Assembly: GCA_016584305.1 (NCBI GenBank)
Contig: JACEEZ010009345.1
Span: forward strand, 743,217-807,216
Length of the DNA stretch: 64,000 nucleotides
DNA from: Chionoecetes opilio
Lineage: Eukaryota; Arthropoda; Malacostraca; Decapoda; Majidae
Direction: 5' to 3'
Part shown: positions 47,324 through 59,067 of the stretch, in pieces
Layout: each line of letters starts with the position of its first letter
Position numbering within the stretch: position 1 is the stretch's first letter
The notes under the pieces: model-generated
The model's input: the letters and a program-made list of their open reading frames with translations, nothing else
Told to the model about the DNA's origin: nothing
The model's database searches: none
Program-made: the position numbers and the translations under genes

Positions 47324-48033
47324 TCTAACAATATTTGTATAATGCAAGTATTAACACAATTTTGTATCTTTCCCCATGAAGGAGACTTGAATTATGAGTG
47401 GCTGTCACACAAGATTAACGCTTCTAATTGGTCAGTGGAATGCTGCATATCATCGTTTTATATGAGTAGATGTATGTACACCTACTGTGTGCCTTGAACA
47501 AGCTATATATTAGTAGATATTGCCTGACAAAAATACGACTTCAGGTTTCACGCCTGAGACAGCCAAAAATAACACCGCATATTTAAGCATTTTCCTGCTG
47601 TTTTTCCATAAAAATCTCTACTCACACAATCACATCACAGCACTACGTACCTTGTAGGCCCGTCTGACATCCTCTCCGACTCGTGCATGCGGAAAACCCT
47701 TCACGATAAGAGAGATAGGGCCCAAGGCGGCCATTGTTTGTTATGAACTGAAAAGTCTACCGACCTCCCAATGTGGGTTGAGAAAGTTCAAGGGTTTTGC
47801 TGAGTCACTACGCGCGTCGCCTCAGACCCAGGTTTTCGTGCGCAAATGGAACGCCTGAGTTCTTGGGTTTCGTGAACTGGTTCCTGAAATGTCGCAAATG
47901 GAAGAGGCCTATACACATGCATCCTTGATGGGTGCAGCAAGAAAGCTGTGCCTTTCCAGAGAAGTTTGCACACGTATCAGACCAATAGGCGAGAAATGTG
48001 TAAAAAATGTTGGTGCGTTGGACGGACGTTGGT

Positions 48034-48106
48034 GCGTTGGGGTGAAGGTAGGGAAACGGGGGTGGGTGTTGGTGGTTGGGGAAGGGGGTGGGTGTTAGTG
48101 GTGGGG
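48034..48106. repeat. 26-bp minisatellite, left remnant
   Basis: Three units of GGGTGTTGGTGGTTGGGGAA type, identical in kind to the array at 51050-52560. The LINE at 48111-51049 separates the two parts. Confidence 0.85.
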
Positions 48107-48110
48107 CTCT

Positions 48111-48330
48111 GCTAGCCAAGCTCTGATCCAACGAAGAACCTTCCCATCTATTCCATGAGCCTTAACCTTATTTAAGAATCGCTTATGTGGTGCTTTGTCG
48201 AATGCCTTACAAATATACCTGGACTTTAGTAAGGCATTCGACAAAGTACCACTCGAGCGACTCTTAAAAAAGGTTAAGGCTCAAGGAATAGATGGGAAGG
48301 TTCTTCGTTGGATCAGAGATTGGCTAAGTG
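48111..48330. repeat. Inverted repeat at the LINE 5' end
   Basis: 48111-48210 is the reverse complement of 48229-48330, with about 10% mismatches and an 18-base loop (CCTTCCCATCTATTCC against GGAATAGATGGGAAGG). The arm spans the AFDKVP to RWIRDWLS coding region. Confidence 0.9.
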
Positions 48331-50975
48331 ATAGGCAACAAAGGGTAACAATTAATGGTTCTAAATCTGAATGGGTACAGGTGACAAGTGGAGTTCCACA
48401 AGGGTCTGTTTTGGGTCCATTACTATTTTTGATTTACACCAACGACTTGGATAGTGGGATTAGCAGTGATATCAGCAAGTTTGCTGATGATACTAAGGTA
48501 GGCAGGATTATTGGATCACAGTCTGATGTAAACATATTGCAGGGAGACTTAGATAAACTTAATGAGTGGGTATGTGTTGCCGTGAAAAGCCGTCTGGGTA
48601 TAATGATTAGTTTACTCCTCCAACTGAAACCCAGCCGTGTTACGACAACAAGAGATGGATAATTATATTATAAGTAAGCTGCCACCAGTTCAAGATTTAG
48701 CCTTAAAGTCTAACTCTTGAACAGAATGTTAATGTTTATCGATACGATAGTAACGTGGATTTGATATTTTTCATATGAATATTTTACCGAGTTAACGCGG
48801 AATTATTTTCGGAGAACTGTGAGTAAGCATTTTCTCAACACACCTGATATGTCACCTGGGTTGATTAAACTACATAGAATTAGTTATATGACTTCAGATT
48901 TATTAATAACAAGCACACGTCTCCATGGAAGATGTTACTATAGTCTAATGGAACATTGGAAAAATACTAGGAGGACGTATTATATGAAGAAAATGGATCT
49001 AAAAGCTAACACACGAGGAGAGTATGATTTGATACCCGGAACGACACGCACACTCGAGAAAGATTCTACCACATCCGTCACTACAAGTGTTTTAATGTCC
49101 TTTCACAAGATGAGTGGTCGTGGATGAACACAACGCCGTTGCAAGAAATAGTTCTGATTTGCACGTGGAAGTCACTGATGGACACACCACTCCGTTTCAC
49201 ATACACTATGAGATATCACTCACCCTAATGTGGCGTTTCTCCTATCCTTTCCACTTAAACTAACACCAATAATAATCATAACAGCATGACTAGTTAGGAG
49301 ATAAGGAAGGAGTGTAAGAGTATCGTATGTCTGCGTTAAACCATGTGGCCGCCGCTTCAATGTTGAGTTGCAGAGAATTCGCCTGAGTGGATGGGAGATC
49401 AGAACTCGCTCTCAATTAACACAGCAATGTTTGATACGCGGAGCTACTCAGTAATAAGTAACTGTTCTAGTATTTGAAATTACAACAAATATATAAACGG
49501 ACGGGTGGGGAGGGAGAGAATAAAAACTACACCTTACCTGAGTGGATGGGAGATCAGAAGTGACTCACATGGCTGGGGTGGTGGCGTGGTGAGGCCCGCG
49601 CGGGGGGGGAATCGGTGTTCGTACGTTATCGCCCTGACTTAATACCATTGACAGTGAGCGATTAACCCCCGGGGTAGAATGTGGGAGCAAAAGGAATACT
49701 TTATGAATAAAAGTGTAATAAAGTCTTTCAATTGATGAGAAAAATTTGACTGGAAAGAACAATTTAACTCATTATTAACTCAAAACCCAATTGCACATTC
49801 GCACCATTCTCCCAGGGTAAGGTTGTTCGAGAATGTTCTAAGAAAAGAAAGGGGCGCTCATAATTTTTGCGTTATCGCGGAAAACTTCTGAGTTCCACTG
49901 CTTACGGAAGATTTGAACTCTGAACTCTCAAATATCCTAAGAATTGAGTGGGGTTGACAAATAGATTACCGTTGTTATTGGATTTCGGGGCAATGTGTTT
50001 CATGAGAAAACACCTCCCGCGAATTTAAATATCCGCAGAGATAACCGGTTCGAGTTGGTTTTACTGGGGGGGAACGAACGAGGGAAGGAGAAAGAAAGAG
50101 GGGGGGGAGAAAGAGAGAAAGAACATGAAAGAACTGTTACAAGGAATAAAACTCATCACCTAAACAACTGTACCTATGCTCACTTAGCCTAGAATAAAGA
50201 AATAAATTGTTCTAAAGACATTACAGATCTCGGGATACATTATACGTAATACTGGCATTACAGGTAGTCAGATGGCAGATGGAATTTAATATTGATAAGT
50301 TCAGCGTTATGAATGTTGGTAGGAAAAATCCTGGTAATAGGTACACCATGTGTAATGTATCGCTGAAAAGATCAGAAGATGAGAAAGATCTGGGAGTGCG
50401 GGTAAGCTCAGACCTCCGTCCTAGGAATCAATGTATTGAGGCTAGAAATTGAGCCAACAGGGTGTTAGGATTTATTACCAGGAGTGTTAAAAGTAGAAGT
50501 GCTGAAGTTATTCTAAAGCTTTATTTGGCTCTAAGTCAGACCTCACCTAGACTATGCAGTTCAGTTTTGGTCTCCATATTACAGGATGGATATAGCCTTG
50601 TTAGAATCAGTGCAGAGAAGGATGACTAAAATTATTCAAGGGATGTGTAACTTTAGTTACGAGAAGAGATTGGAGCTATTAAAGTTACACTCGCTCGAGA
50701 GACGCAGAGTAAGGGGCGACGTGATAGAAGTTTTTAAGTGGATAAAGGGATTTAATAAAGGAGAGGTAGGAAAAGTTCTTACGGCTATTAACCAGGGTAG
50801 AACAAGAAGTAACGGATTCAAGCTGGAAAAGCGTAGATTTAAAAAAGAAATAGGGAAAAACTGGTTCACAAATTGGGTGGTGAATGACTGGAATGGACTC
50901 AGTAGACAGGTAGTTAGTGCGGAGTCATTAGGGAGCTTTAAAGAGGGGCTGGATGGGGATGAAAGGTGGATGTAG
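48199..50975 (+). pseudogene. LINE ORF2 reverse transcriptase, broken
   Basis: The first part (48199-48572) encodes RT motif A as YLDFSKAFDKVP, motif B as SGVPQGSVLGPLLFLIYTND, and the catalytic motif C as KFADDTKV, ending at NEWV. It resumes at 50263 with RWQMEFNIDKF. An in-frame TGA lies at about 50450 (EARN-stop-ANRVLGF). An extra A at about 50534 shifts the frame in the LKLYLAL region. The terminal frame 50586-50975 holds LESVQRRMTKIIQG and LERRRVRGDVIEVFKWI, the conserved C-terminal block of CR1/L2-type ORF2 proteins. The enzyme would reverse-transcribe its own RNA at a nicked target. The endonuclease half is missing through 5' truncation. Clade name is inferred from motif style. Confidence 0.85.
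48573..50262. mobile_element. Solo-LTR-like insertion, 1690 bp
   Basis: Begins TGTGTTGCC and ends GGCATTACA, with GGTA on both sides (48569-48572 and 50263-50266). The uninterrupted LINE at 33766-33787 proves the junction. TG...CA ends plus a 4-bp duplication are the hallmark of LTR retrotransposons, and with no gag/pol a solo LTR is the simplest reading. AATAAAG-type polyadenylation words lie near 49705-49730. CCTGAGTGGATGGGAGATCA recurs at 49382 and 49538. The frame at 48819-49127 has no recognised domain. Confidence 0.6.
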
Positions 50976-51049
50976 GTAGTGTTAGGTAACAGGAACTACC
51001 ACGTTTAGGCCTCATGGCCTCTTGTAGCTTCCTTATTTTCTTATGTTCT

Positions 51050-52560
51050 TATGGGGGAAGTGGGTGGTTGTTGGTGGTTGGGGGAGGGGTTGGGTGTTGG
51101 TGGTTGGTGAAGGGGATGGGTGTTGGTGGTTGGGGAAGGGGATGGGAGTTAGTGGTGGGGGAAGGGGTGGGTGTTGGTGGTGGGGGAAGTGGGTGGATGT
51201 TGGTGATTGGGGAAGGGGTGGGTGTTGGTGGTTGGGGAAGGGGATGGGTGTTAGTGGTGGGGGAAGGGGGTGGATGTTGGTGGTGGGGGAAGGGGATGGA
51301 TGTTGGTGGTGGGGGAAGGGAATTGGTGTTGGTGGTTGGGGAAGGGGATGGGTGTTGGTGGTCGGGGAAGGGGATGGGTGTTGGTGGTCGGGGAAGGGGA
51401 TGGGTGTTGGTGGTTGGGGAAGGGGATGGGTGTTGGTGGTTGGGGAAGGGGATGGGTGTTGGTGGTTGGGGAAGGGGTGGGTGTTGGTGGTTGGGGAAGG
51501 GGATGGGTGTTGGTGGTTGGGGAAGGGGTGGGTGTTGGTGGTTTTGGAAGGGGATGGGTGTTGGTGGTTGGGGAAGGGGATGGGTGTTGGTGGTTGGGGA
51601 AGGGGGTGGGTGTTGGTGGTTGGGGAAGGGGATGGGTGTTGGTGGTCGGGGAAGGGGATGGGTGTTGGTGGTTGGGGAAGGGAATGGGTGTTGGTGGTTG
51701 GGGAAGGGGATGGGTGTTGGTGGTTGGGGAAGGGGATGGGTGTTGGTGGTTGGGAAAGGGGGTGGGTGTTGGTGGTTGGGGAAGGGGATGGGTGTTGGTG
51801 GTCGGGAAGGGGATGGGTGTTGGTGGTCGGGGAAGGGAATGGGTGTTGGTGGTTGGGGAAGGGGATGGGTGTTGGTGGTTGGGGAAGGGGATGGGTGTTG
51901 GTGGTTGGGAAAGGGGGTGGGTGTTGGTGGTTGGGGAAGGGGATGGGTGTTGGTGGTCGGGGAAGGGGATGGGTGTTGGTGGTCGGGGAAGGGGATGGGT
52001 GTTGGTGGTCGGGGAAGGGGATGAGTGTTGGTGGTCGGGAGGGTGGTGTGGGAAGGGGATGGGTGTTGGTGGTCGGGGAAGGGGATGGGTGTTGGTGGTT
52101 GGGGAAGGGGGTGGGTGTTGGTGGTTGGGGAAGGGGATGGGTGTTGGTGGTTGGGGAAGGGGGTGGGTGTTGGTGGTTGGGGAAGGGGATGGGTGTTGGT
52201 GGTTGGGGAAGGGGGTGGGTGTTGGTGGTTTTGGAAGGGGATGGGTGTTCGGTGGTTGGGGAAGGGGATGGGAGTTAGTGGTGGGGGAAGGGGATGGGTG
52301 TTGGTGGTTGGGGAAGGGGATGGGAGTTAGTGGTTGGGGCAGGGGATGGGTGTTGGTGGTGGGGGAAGGGGATGGATGTTGGTGGTGGGGGGAGGGGATG
52401 GATGTTGGAGATGGGGAAATGGAATGGGTGGGTGTTGGAAGTGGAGATGTGGGTGAGAACGGAGGTGGGTGTTGGGGGAAGGGGATGGGTGTTGGAAGTG
52501 GGGATGTGGGTGGGAACAGGGGTGGGTGTTGTGGGATGTGGGTGGGTATTGGGGATGAAG
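51050..52560. repeat. 26-bp minisatellite, about 55 units
   Basis: Unit GATGGGTGTTGGTGGTTGGG plus GAAGGG, with variants in one base (GGTCGG, GGTTTT) and 25-bp units lacking one A. Three units make 78 nt, so all three plus frames and a minus frame stay open for 300-500 codons. These Gly/Trp- or Pro/His-rich frames are artefacts. Four G-runs per unit make quadruplex formation likely. The last 130 bp degenerate. Confidence 0.97.
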
Positions 52561-52600
52561 TAGAGTGAATAATAGCAGATTCTTGAAGGACTCCAGCAGC

Positions 52601-52602
52601 AT

Positions 52603-52638
<36 letters not shown>
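52601..52638. repeat. Poly-C plus (CT)n
   Basis: Short C run followed by about 13 CT units. Confidence 0.9.
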
Positions 52639-52642
<4 letters not shown>

Positions 52643-52689
52643 AACACCTCCTCTGACGTCATCAATATTATTCGCGGGCCTGTTGGAGC

Positions 52690-53551
52690 GTGGCCACCGA
52701 GATGATAAGGCCTGGTACATCGCCCGTGACGTCACACCATAAGGATACCACCCGCTCCGCATCCCGTACAAGTTTACCTACCTAATATAATGTTTATCAG
52801 TATAAAAGATATACTGTTATCTTCGGAAATGTTTGTTCTATAATATTATCAAATAAAAAACCATAAAACACACAAAGAAAAGGCCATTATGAGACTTTCA
52901 AGAAATATGCATTAACTTAAACTCTTCGCCATTTAATATTTTGCCCGCAAATATTTTACATGGAGAATATCAATATAAGCGGAATTTAATTAGCTTTCCA
53001 TTGATATATTTCGTTTAGTGATAAATTAATTAGCGGCATGCATAAATTAGCGTTAACTAAATATAAAAAATCATGAAATCGGGTAATTTCCTACCTAATA
53101 TATGTTTATCAGTATAAAATATGTACTGTTATCTTTGGAAATGTTTGTTCTATAATATTATCAAATAAAAAACCGTAAAACATACTAAAGAAATGCCATT
53201 ATGAGACTTTCAAGAAATATGCATGAACTTAAACTTTTCGCCATTTAATATTTTGTGAAAAAACTTTTTACATAGAGAATATCAATAGAAGCGAAATTTA
53301 ATTAGCTTTCCATTGATATATATTTTTTTCTGATAAATGAATTAGAACCATGCATAAATTAACGTTAACTAAATAAATAACATCATCAATCGGGAAAAAT
53401 TACCAGATTTCATGATGCTATTCAAAACAGTATATCTTTTATACTGATAAACATTATATTAGGTAGGTAAACTTGTACGGGGGGCGGAGCGGGTGGTATC
53501 CTTATGGTGTGACGTCACGGGCGATGTACCAGGCCTTGTCTCTCGGTGGTC
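52690..53551. mobile_element. Foldback F-A: shared core, unique ends
   Basis: Outer arms AAGGCCTGGTACATCGCCCG and its inverse, containing GTGACGTCAC. The inside has two direct copies of a 300-bp core (52790-53075 and 53096-53395), then only a short inverted remainder (ATATCTTTTATACTGATAAA). Core landmarks: TTTGTTCTATAATATTATCA, AAGAAATATGCAT, CGCCATTTAATATTTTG and GCATAAATTAGCGTTAACTA. Non-coding. Confidence 0.75.
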
Positions 53552-54654
53552 TCGGTTGGAGGGATGAAACTTTTTTTCCCGCATTTTTACGGAAATAAGG
53601 CGTGGAAATGAATTATTTTTTGTGGATTAGAGGCGTATTTTGTGCGTCCTCTTGGAAGTATAATTATACTTATTTAAGCTCCGCCCCTGCTTGCCATCAC
53701 AAAATACGATTGTAGCGCTGCCAGACGCATCTACAGACGGAGCCGAAGGAAAATGTATCGTACATTCACTGGGAGAGCCAGACAGACCTCGCTCTCACAA
53801 CACATATGGGGAGTTATAAGATTATTATATATGTTTCTGATGTTATATTGGTATCACTGTTTTATGTGAACTGGCTTTATTAGTCGCCTGTTCCTTGGAA
53901 ATCCTTCAATAGGGGTGACCACTGACCATGATAGAAGTCTCCATTAAAAGAGTCAATTTAATTTTAATTACCATGCCATTTGCACCTGTCCATGCACGTC
54001 ATTCTCACATCTTCCTGTCCTCATTCACACCTTACCCCCTTCTCTCTCTCTCTCTCTTGCTATATCCTCCCATTTAACACAAGGGTTCGTCTTCTCACAC
54101 TACCAGCATTTATTCTTCTCTTAATATCCTTTTTGTCATGCTTTTATCTCCTTTTTAACTTCTGTACGTCATTCTGTGCAACACGTTCTCCTTGGATTTC
54201 TTGAAGTCCTCGCTGGTGACCTTCTTCCGTCGATCGAATTCCCTCAGCGCCATCAGACCCGCCTCCGTGCAGATGGTTAGATTAGGTTAGGTAAGGGTTA
54301 GGTTGACTACATGTAAGGTAACTTTGTGTGGGAATCACAATGAGGTTATTTTCAAGAAAATCCTGTGGTTAGTTTCGGAGCTACAGCCATGCGTAGAGGG
54401 CAGCCAGCTGCCGAAATCGGTGAACGCATGGGGAATATGTGGCCAGGCTGTCAACACCTCACCTTGCCTCTCTGGAGATGTTCGTATATCCATTATGTAC
54501 ATTTTTTGGGTGACATTCCTGTGTATGTTATGACAAATGTACCAGTTACATTGCATTTTTAAAGTAATTATAACTATTACTAAAGAGATTGTTTATTATT
54601 TTAGTGTATTATGGCCAAATTACAAGTTTTATCATGCGTGCCACAAGTCTTAAC
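53552..54654. other. No gene recognised
   Basis: Unique-looking sequence with a CTCT tract near 54040 and one GGTTAGG stretch near 54285. Confidence 0.4.
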
Positions 54655-55118
54655 AAAGGTTCGGACGCATTGAAAGATTCGCGGGATTGGAAAAATTGTT
54701 CCCAGATGTCACTGAAGAATTTCAATATTTGTGACATTAACTGTTAAGAGTTGATGTATATATCCGATCAACGTGTTGAACCTACTCCTAATTAAATACA
54801 GTATCCTTTGCATGTCGTGCGCATGTTATGAATGTTGAATAGGATGAGAATTAAAGGAAAACAGAAACATTTACTGGAGGAGGTCTGATAAGATTTTCTC
54901 ATGCGCGCGATCTGATTGGCCAGGCTCTTGAAAGAACCATCCACACCCAAAAGAGTATATTTTTCCCAAGAAAAGTATAATTTTACTCGAGAGAGTGTAT
55001 CTGGTCCCTTTTCAGTGCACGCAAAAGAGTAGAAAATAAGTGGGCGGAGCTTAAATAAGTATTATTCTGCTTTGTAATGTAGTCACAAACTACGCCTTAG
55101 GTGTTTTGAATGAACTTT
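54655..55118 (+). repeat. Dispersed repeat R1, copy 2
   Basis: Direct-orientation copy of 1172-1635, ending about 65 bp before foldback F-B. GGTCTGATAAGATTTTCTCA and GTGGGCG-TAAATAAGTA are shared. Confidence 0.75.
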
Positions 55119-55184
55119 CAACATATTTATGCAAAAAGAAAAAGGTCTAGATGATTACTTAAACTTAACCCTCAAACTAGTCTA

Positions 55185-56076
55185 TAGGTGCCTTGCACTG
55201 ACGTCACGATCTAGCGGCTTCAAGCCAAATGCCGCCCGTCGGAGCGAGCTGGAGGACCAACAAACTCCACTTGCCGCCCGTGTTTGCCAGCTTAATGTAA
55301 TTTTCCCCTACTAAATATATGTTTATTAGTATAAAAGGTACACTGTCATCTTCGGAAATGTTTGCTCTATAATATTATCAAATAAAAAACCGTAAAACAC
55401 ACTAAAGAAATGCCATTATGAGACTCAAGAAATATGCATGAACTTAAACTCTTCGCCATTTAATACTTTGCGAGAAAACTTTTTACATGGAGAATATCAA
55501 TAGAAGCGGAATTTCATTATCTTTCCATTGATATATTTGGTTTTCTGTTAAATGAATTAGCAGCATGCATAAATGAGCGTTAACTAAATAAATAATACCA
55601 TCAATTGGGGAAAATTACCCGAATTCATGATGTTATTTATTTAGTTAACGCTAATTTATGCATGCTGATAATTCATTTATCAGAAAACGAAATATATCAT
55701 TGGAAAGCTAATGAAATTCCGCTTCTATTGATATTCTCCATGTAAAAAGTTTTCCCGCAAAATATTAAATGGCGAAGAGTTTAATAGAATATTAAGTTCA
55801 TGCATATTTCTTGAGTCTCATAATGGCATTTATTTAGCGTGTTTTACGGTTTTTTATTTAATAATATTACAGAACAAACATTTCCGAGGATGACAGTATA
55901 TCTTTTATACTGATAAACATATATTTAGTAGGGGAAAATTACCATAAGCTGGCAAATACGGGCGGCAAGTGGAGTTTGTTGGTCCTCCAGCTCGCTCCGA
56001 CGGGCGGGATTTGGCTTGAAGACGGCGGCATTTGGCTTTAAGACGCTAGATCGTGACGTCAGTGCAAGGCACCTAT
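55185..56076. mobile_element. Foldback F-B: shared core, different ends
   Basis: Outer arms TAGGTGCCTTGCACTGACGT and its inverse, through CGGAGCGAGCTGGAGGACCA. Inner arms 55310-55620 and 55621-55930 are one direct and one inverted copy of the F-A/F-C core, meeting at ACCCGAATTCATGATG. The right outer arm has an extra 20-bp repeat of the ATTTGGCTT segment. Confidence 0.8.
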
Positions 56077-56186
56077 TGTTTGCACACCATTTTATTGTTG
56101 CTTTCACACTCGTTCTGACATATATGAATACCGAATTACACTGAAATACACCCAAACACGTTTTTAAAGTTATATATATATATAGA

Positions 56187-56420
<234 letters not shown>

Positions 56421-56530
56421 GTACTGAGTGGGTACTGGGTACACGGAGAGTATTCCGTCCATAAACCTTCACGTCCACCAGCCCACCCATACAACACAGG
56501 TATGAGATCTTAGACACAGCTTCCTTTTAC

Positions 56531-56992
56531 CTACCGTAGATAACAGTAAAGTCGCCACCTGCAATCATGTCGCCAGGCGCCATATATTACGAATTATAGC
56601 ATTACTACTGAGTTTTATGTGCCACTGAAGATGATGCACAGTAGTTTATATCATGATTGTATAATCTACTCTGTTTCAGCGTTGTTTTATGCTTTGTATC
56701 TGCAAGTATATACGGTTTCAAATGTCACTACGCGGTTTTTTTTCGTTGCAACGACGGCTGCGGGACACTCGGTAAATAAACACTAGATGGCGACTTTTTT
56801 GTTGGTAGCCACTTTGTAGATATTTTTGTCATTTGTTCATTTATAGCCATAATATGACACAGATGAAGACACAGACTCTCCAGATAGCCCCTTCTAACTT
56901 TCCTGAAATCATGGATGTATAAGTATTAACGCCGCCACACGTCTGTAAACAGAAAAATTAATTGTCCTGGCGATTTTACTGTTATCTACGGT
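56531..56992. mobile_element. MITE with TACCGTAGATAACAGTAAA ends
   Basis: CTACCGTAGATAACAGTAAA left and TTTTACTGTTATCTACGGTA right are inverse. It contains a short word (CCAGATAGCCCCTTCTAACT, about 56884) also present at 25935. A second, right-truncated copy of the left 270 bp is at 57118-57390. Confidence 0.75.
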
Positions 56993-57117
56993 AGTGTAAC
57001 TATTACAGTCAAGTGAATTGTCCAACACAGTACAATGGCGGGGTGCGGACAGTATTTGTAAGATGAATAATGAATGTTGGAGATAAGGGTCCGGTGCTCA
57101 CGTAACAGCAGGACAGG

Positions 57118-57390
57118 TACCGTAGATTACACTATAGTCGCCACCTGTACTGATGTCGCCAGCCACCATATATTACGAATTTTAGCATCACTACTGATTT
57201 TTATGTGCCACTGAAGATGATACACAGTAGTTTATATCATGACTACAATCTACCCTGTTTCAGTGTTGTTTTATGTGTTGTCTGCAAGTATATACGGTTT
57301 CAAATTTCCCTACTCGTTTTTTTTCGGGCGACGACGACGGTGGGAGGACACTCAGAACATAAACACTATCTGGTGATCTTAGTGTAGCCC
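57118..57390 (+). repeat. Truncated copy of the 56531 MITE
   Basis: GTACCGTAGATTACACTATA then GTGCCACTGAAGATGATACA and CTGCAAGTATATACGGTTTC, colinear with 56531-56800. Confidence 0.75.
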
Positions 57391-57439
57391 GTTACCAACG
57401 TCGCCACTCTATTTTAATTTTAGTAACTTGTTCATTTAT

Positions 57440-57546
57440 GGGGTAAATTTTTACGATAGGATCAAACTTCCCTACACAATTGGGAGCATGGTTTTTGTTT
57501 GAAAGCCTAACCTAAACTAGTTGCCATTTCAAATGGCAACTAGTTT
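57440..57546. mobile_element. M3 terminal fragment next to a palindrome
   Basis: AAATTTTTACGATAGGATCAAACTTCCCTACACAATTGGG-like end (57446-57500) as in the MITE at 63122. Immediately beyond it, 57514-57546 is a perfect 33-bp palindrome (AAACTAGTTGCCATTT, one base, inverse). Confidence 0.6.
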
Positions 57547-58059
57547 TGTACTGATAGTATATTATGTGGATGACTTAAAATAAACACTATGGAATGACAT
57601 AAGGCCGAAAATACGTAACAAAATATAACCGATAAAGTCTACGGAAATTACTTCCCTATTCCTGGAAAAATCTCTTGTAAAATTGGAAACGCTAAGCTGA
57701 CCAAAAATGTTGGCTCAACGTATTATACTTACTGTCCTTAACACATCTATTTAGATTTTAATGAGTGCCGATCTTAACTTTGCCTACATGGCCGATATTT
57801 AATTTCAGGTTCTTGAGAAAAACTAAGTCCAGCGAGATGCGCAATGGACGACGAGTTTGAGAAAGTAGGGCAGGTTAGGCTAGGTTAGAGCAGGTTAGGT
57901 TAGGTTAGTGCACAGCACGGGGGGGGGGTGAGGTGGGGCTGAGCCTCCCCCTCCCGTTAGGTTAGGGCAGGTTAGGTTATGTTAGTGCACAGCACGAGGG
58001 GCTCGAGGAGGGGTGCTAGGTTAGGTCTGTAGAGTTTTGTCATCTTTGGAATAAAGGCT
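57547..58059. other. Non-coding, GGTTAGG-type repeats
   Basis: Unique sequence, then from 57870 three GGTTAGGTTAGTGCACAGCAC blocks (a local tandem repeat). Confidence 0.5.
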
Positions 58060-58316
58060 CAACCTCCTATCTTCTTCTTATAGCCAAGAAGCTTGGGGAC
58101 ATGGTGGAAACCGGGGTTTTTGGGTAGGGGAGCACACATATAAGGGAAATATGGCCCCGATAAAGTCTATGAACTAGGGAAATTTCCCTAATTTAGGGAT
58201 TTTTTGTGGGGGGCCATATTTCCCTTATGCGTGTGCTCCCCCACCCAAAAACCACGGTTTCCCACCATGTCCCCAAGCTTGTTGGCTATAAGAAGAAGAT
58301 AGGGAGTGGAGCTTTT
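58060..58316. repeat. R4 palindrome
   Basis: CCAAGAAGCTTGGGGACATGG...GGTTTTTGGG on the left is mirrored by CCCAAAAACC...CATGTCCCCAAGCTTG on the right, loop near 58180. The arms belong to dispersed family R4. Confidence 0.75.
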
Positions 58317-58679
58317 GTTCTTAAGATTTACCGTAGACCCCCGCTAGTTCAGTAACCTAACCTGGACGTTGGTTGAGAAGCCTAACCTAAAGCAGGGATA
58401 ACAGCAAAATGATGCATTTCCGACGATTTTGAATGTACCCATCATTCTTAACACATCAAAATACATAGGAATAGAGTACTTATAACCTCATACTCAATTA
58501 CTGGTTGAAAGTACCAAAATACCGACAAAATACCCTAGATCAAGGGGAATTTTCCTAACTAAATTTAACCTAACCTTCTAGCCAAGGGGGGGTAATATAA
58601 CCTAACCTAACCAAACTTAACCTAACCTAGCGGGGGTCGACCCCCCGATAATCTAACCACACGTCTATGAACTTAGAAG

Positions 58680-58870
58680 AAATCCAATCCTATTTTTTTG
58701 TAGATATAGGGAATTTTTACAACAGCCCTAACTCAAAAACTATGTGGTTGCGATGCATATTTTGCACCCCAGCCAAATATCCTTTATTCCCCCAGGTTCC
58801 CAAGCTTGTTTTGGGGGACAGGGGGAAGTATGGGCAAACACTAGAATAAAACGGCTTTTTCTTCTTTGGT
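58680..58870. repeat. Dispersed repeat R4, uninterrupted copy
   Basis: CTCAAAAACTATGTGGTTGC then ACCCCAGCCAAATATCC and GTATGGGCAAACACTAGAAT. It shows the empty site of element T2 (31508-34644). It is followed by an inverted R2 3' part at 58888-59060. Confidence 0.7.
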
Positions 58871-59067
58871 TATAATGTCATAGGGGTAAAACTGCAGTTT
58901 AGTACAATGCTCCCTATTGACCAATACTCCCCTGACATAATTGGGGGAGCTACGCCTCAACAGGCAACCCCGCTACTTAACTAACCTAGCCTGGGTATTG
59001 ATTACGTGACCGCTGAGGGGGTTCGACCCTCCCTACCCCCGTGTGTTATTTTGGTAAAACTCTTATA

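Larger units (their letters stand above)
40996..47910. mobile_element. TIR element T1, 6.9-kb copy with nested elements
   Basis: Left end AGGCCTCTTCCATTTG and right end CAAATGGAAGAGGCCT, with ATA immediately outside both. About 140 bp of left end and 310 bp of right end are homologous to the short copy at 23228-24642. The interior is unrelated to that copy's GA core and holds a mariner, two M1 MITEs and a hairpin element. No transposase specific to T1 recognised. Alternatively two separate solo ends happen to face each other. Confidence 0.5.
48111..51049 (+). mobile_element. 5'-truncated CR1/L2-like LINE, interrupted
   Basis: A retrotransposon copy comprising an inverted start (48111-48210), reverse transcriptase (48199-48572), an LTR-like insertion (48573-50262), the ORF2 C-terminus (50263-50975) and a 3' end finishing TTTTCTTATGTTCTTATG. 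It sits inside a 26-bp minisatellite. 5' truncation is usual for LINE copies. Confidence 0.85.

Noticed and set aside
51014..52771. Open frames of 300-500 codons (Gly/Trp-rich on plus, Pro/His-rich on minus)
   Set aside because: They are translations of a 26-bp minisatellite; several frames are open at once and there is no start context, domain or flanking gene.
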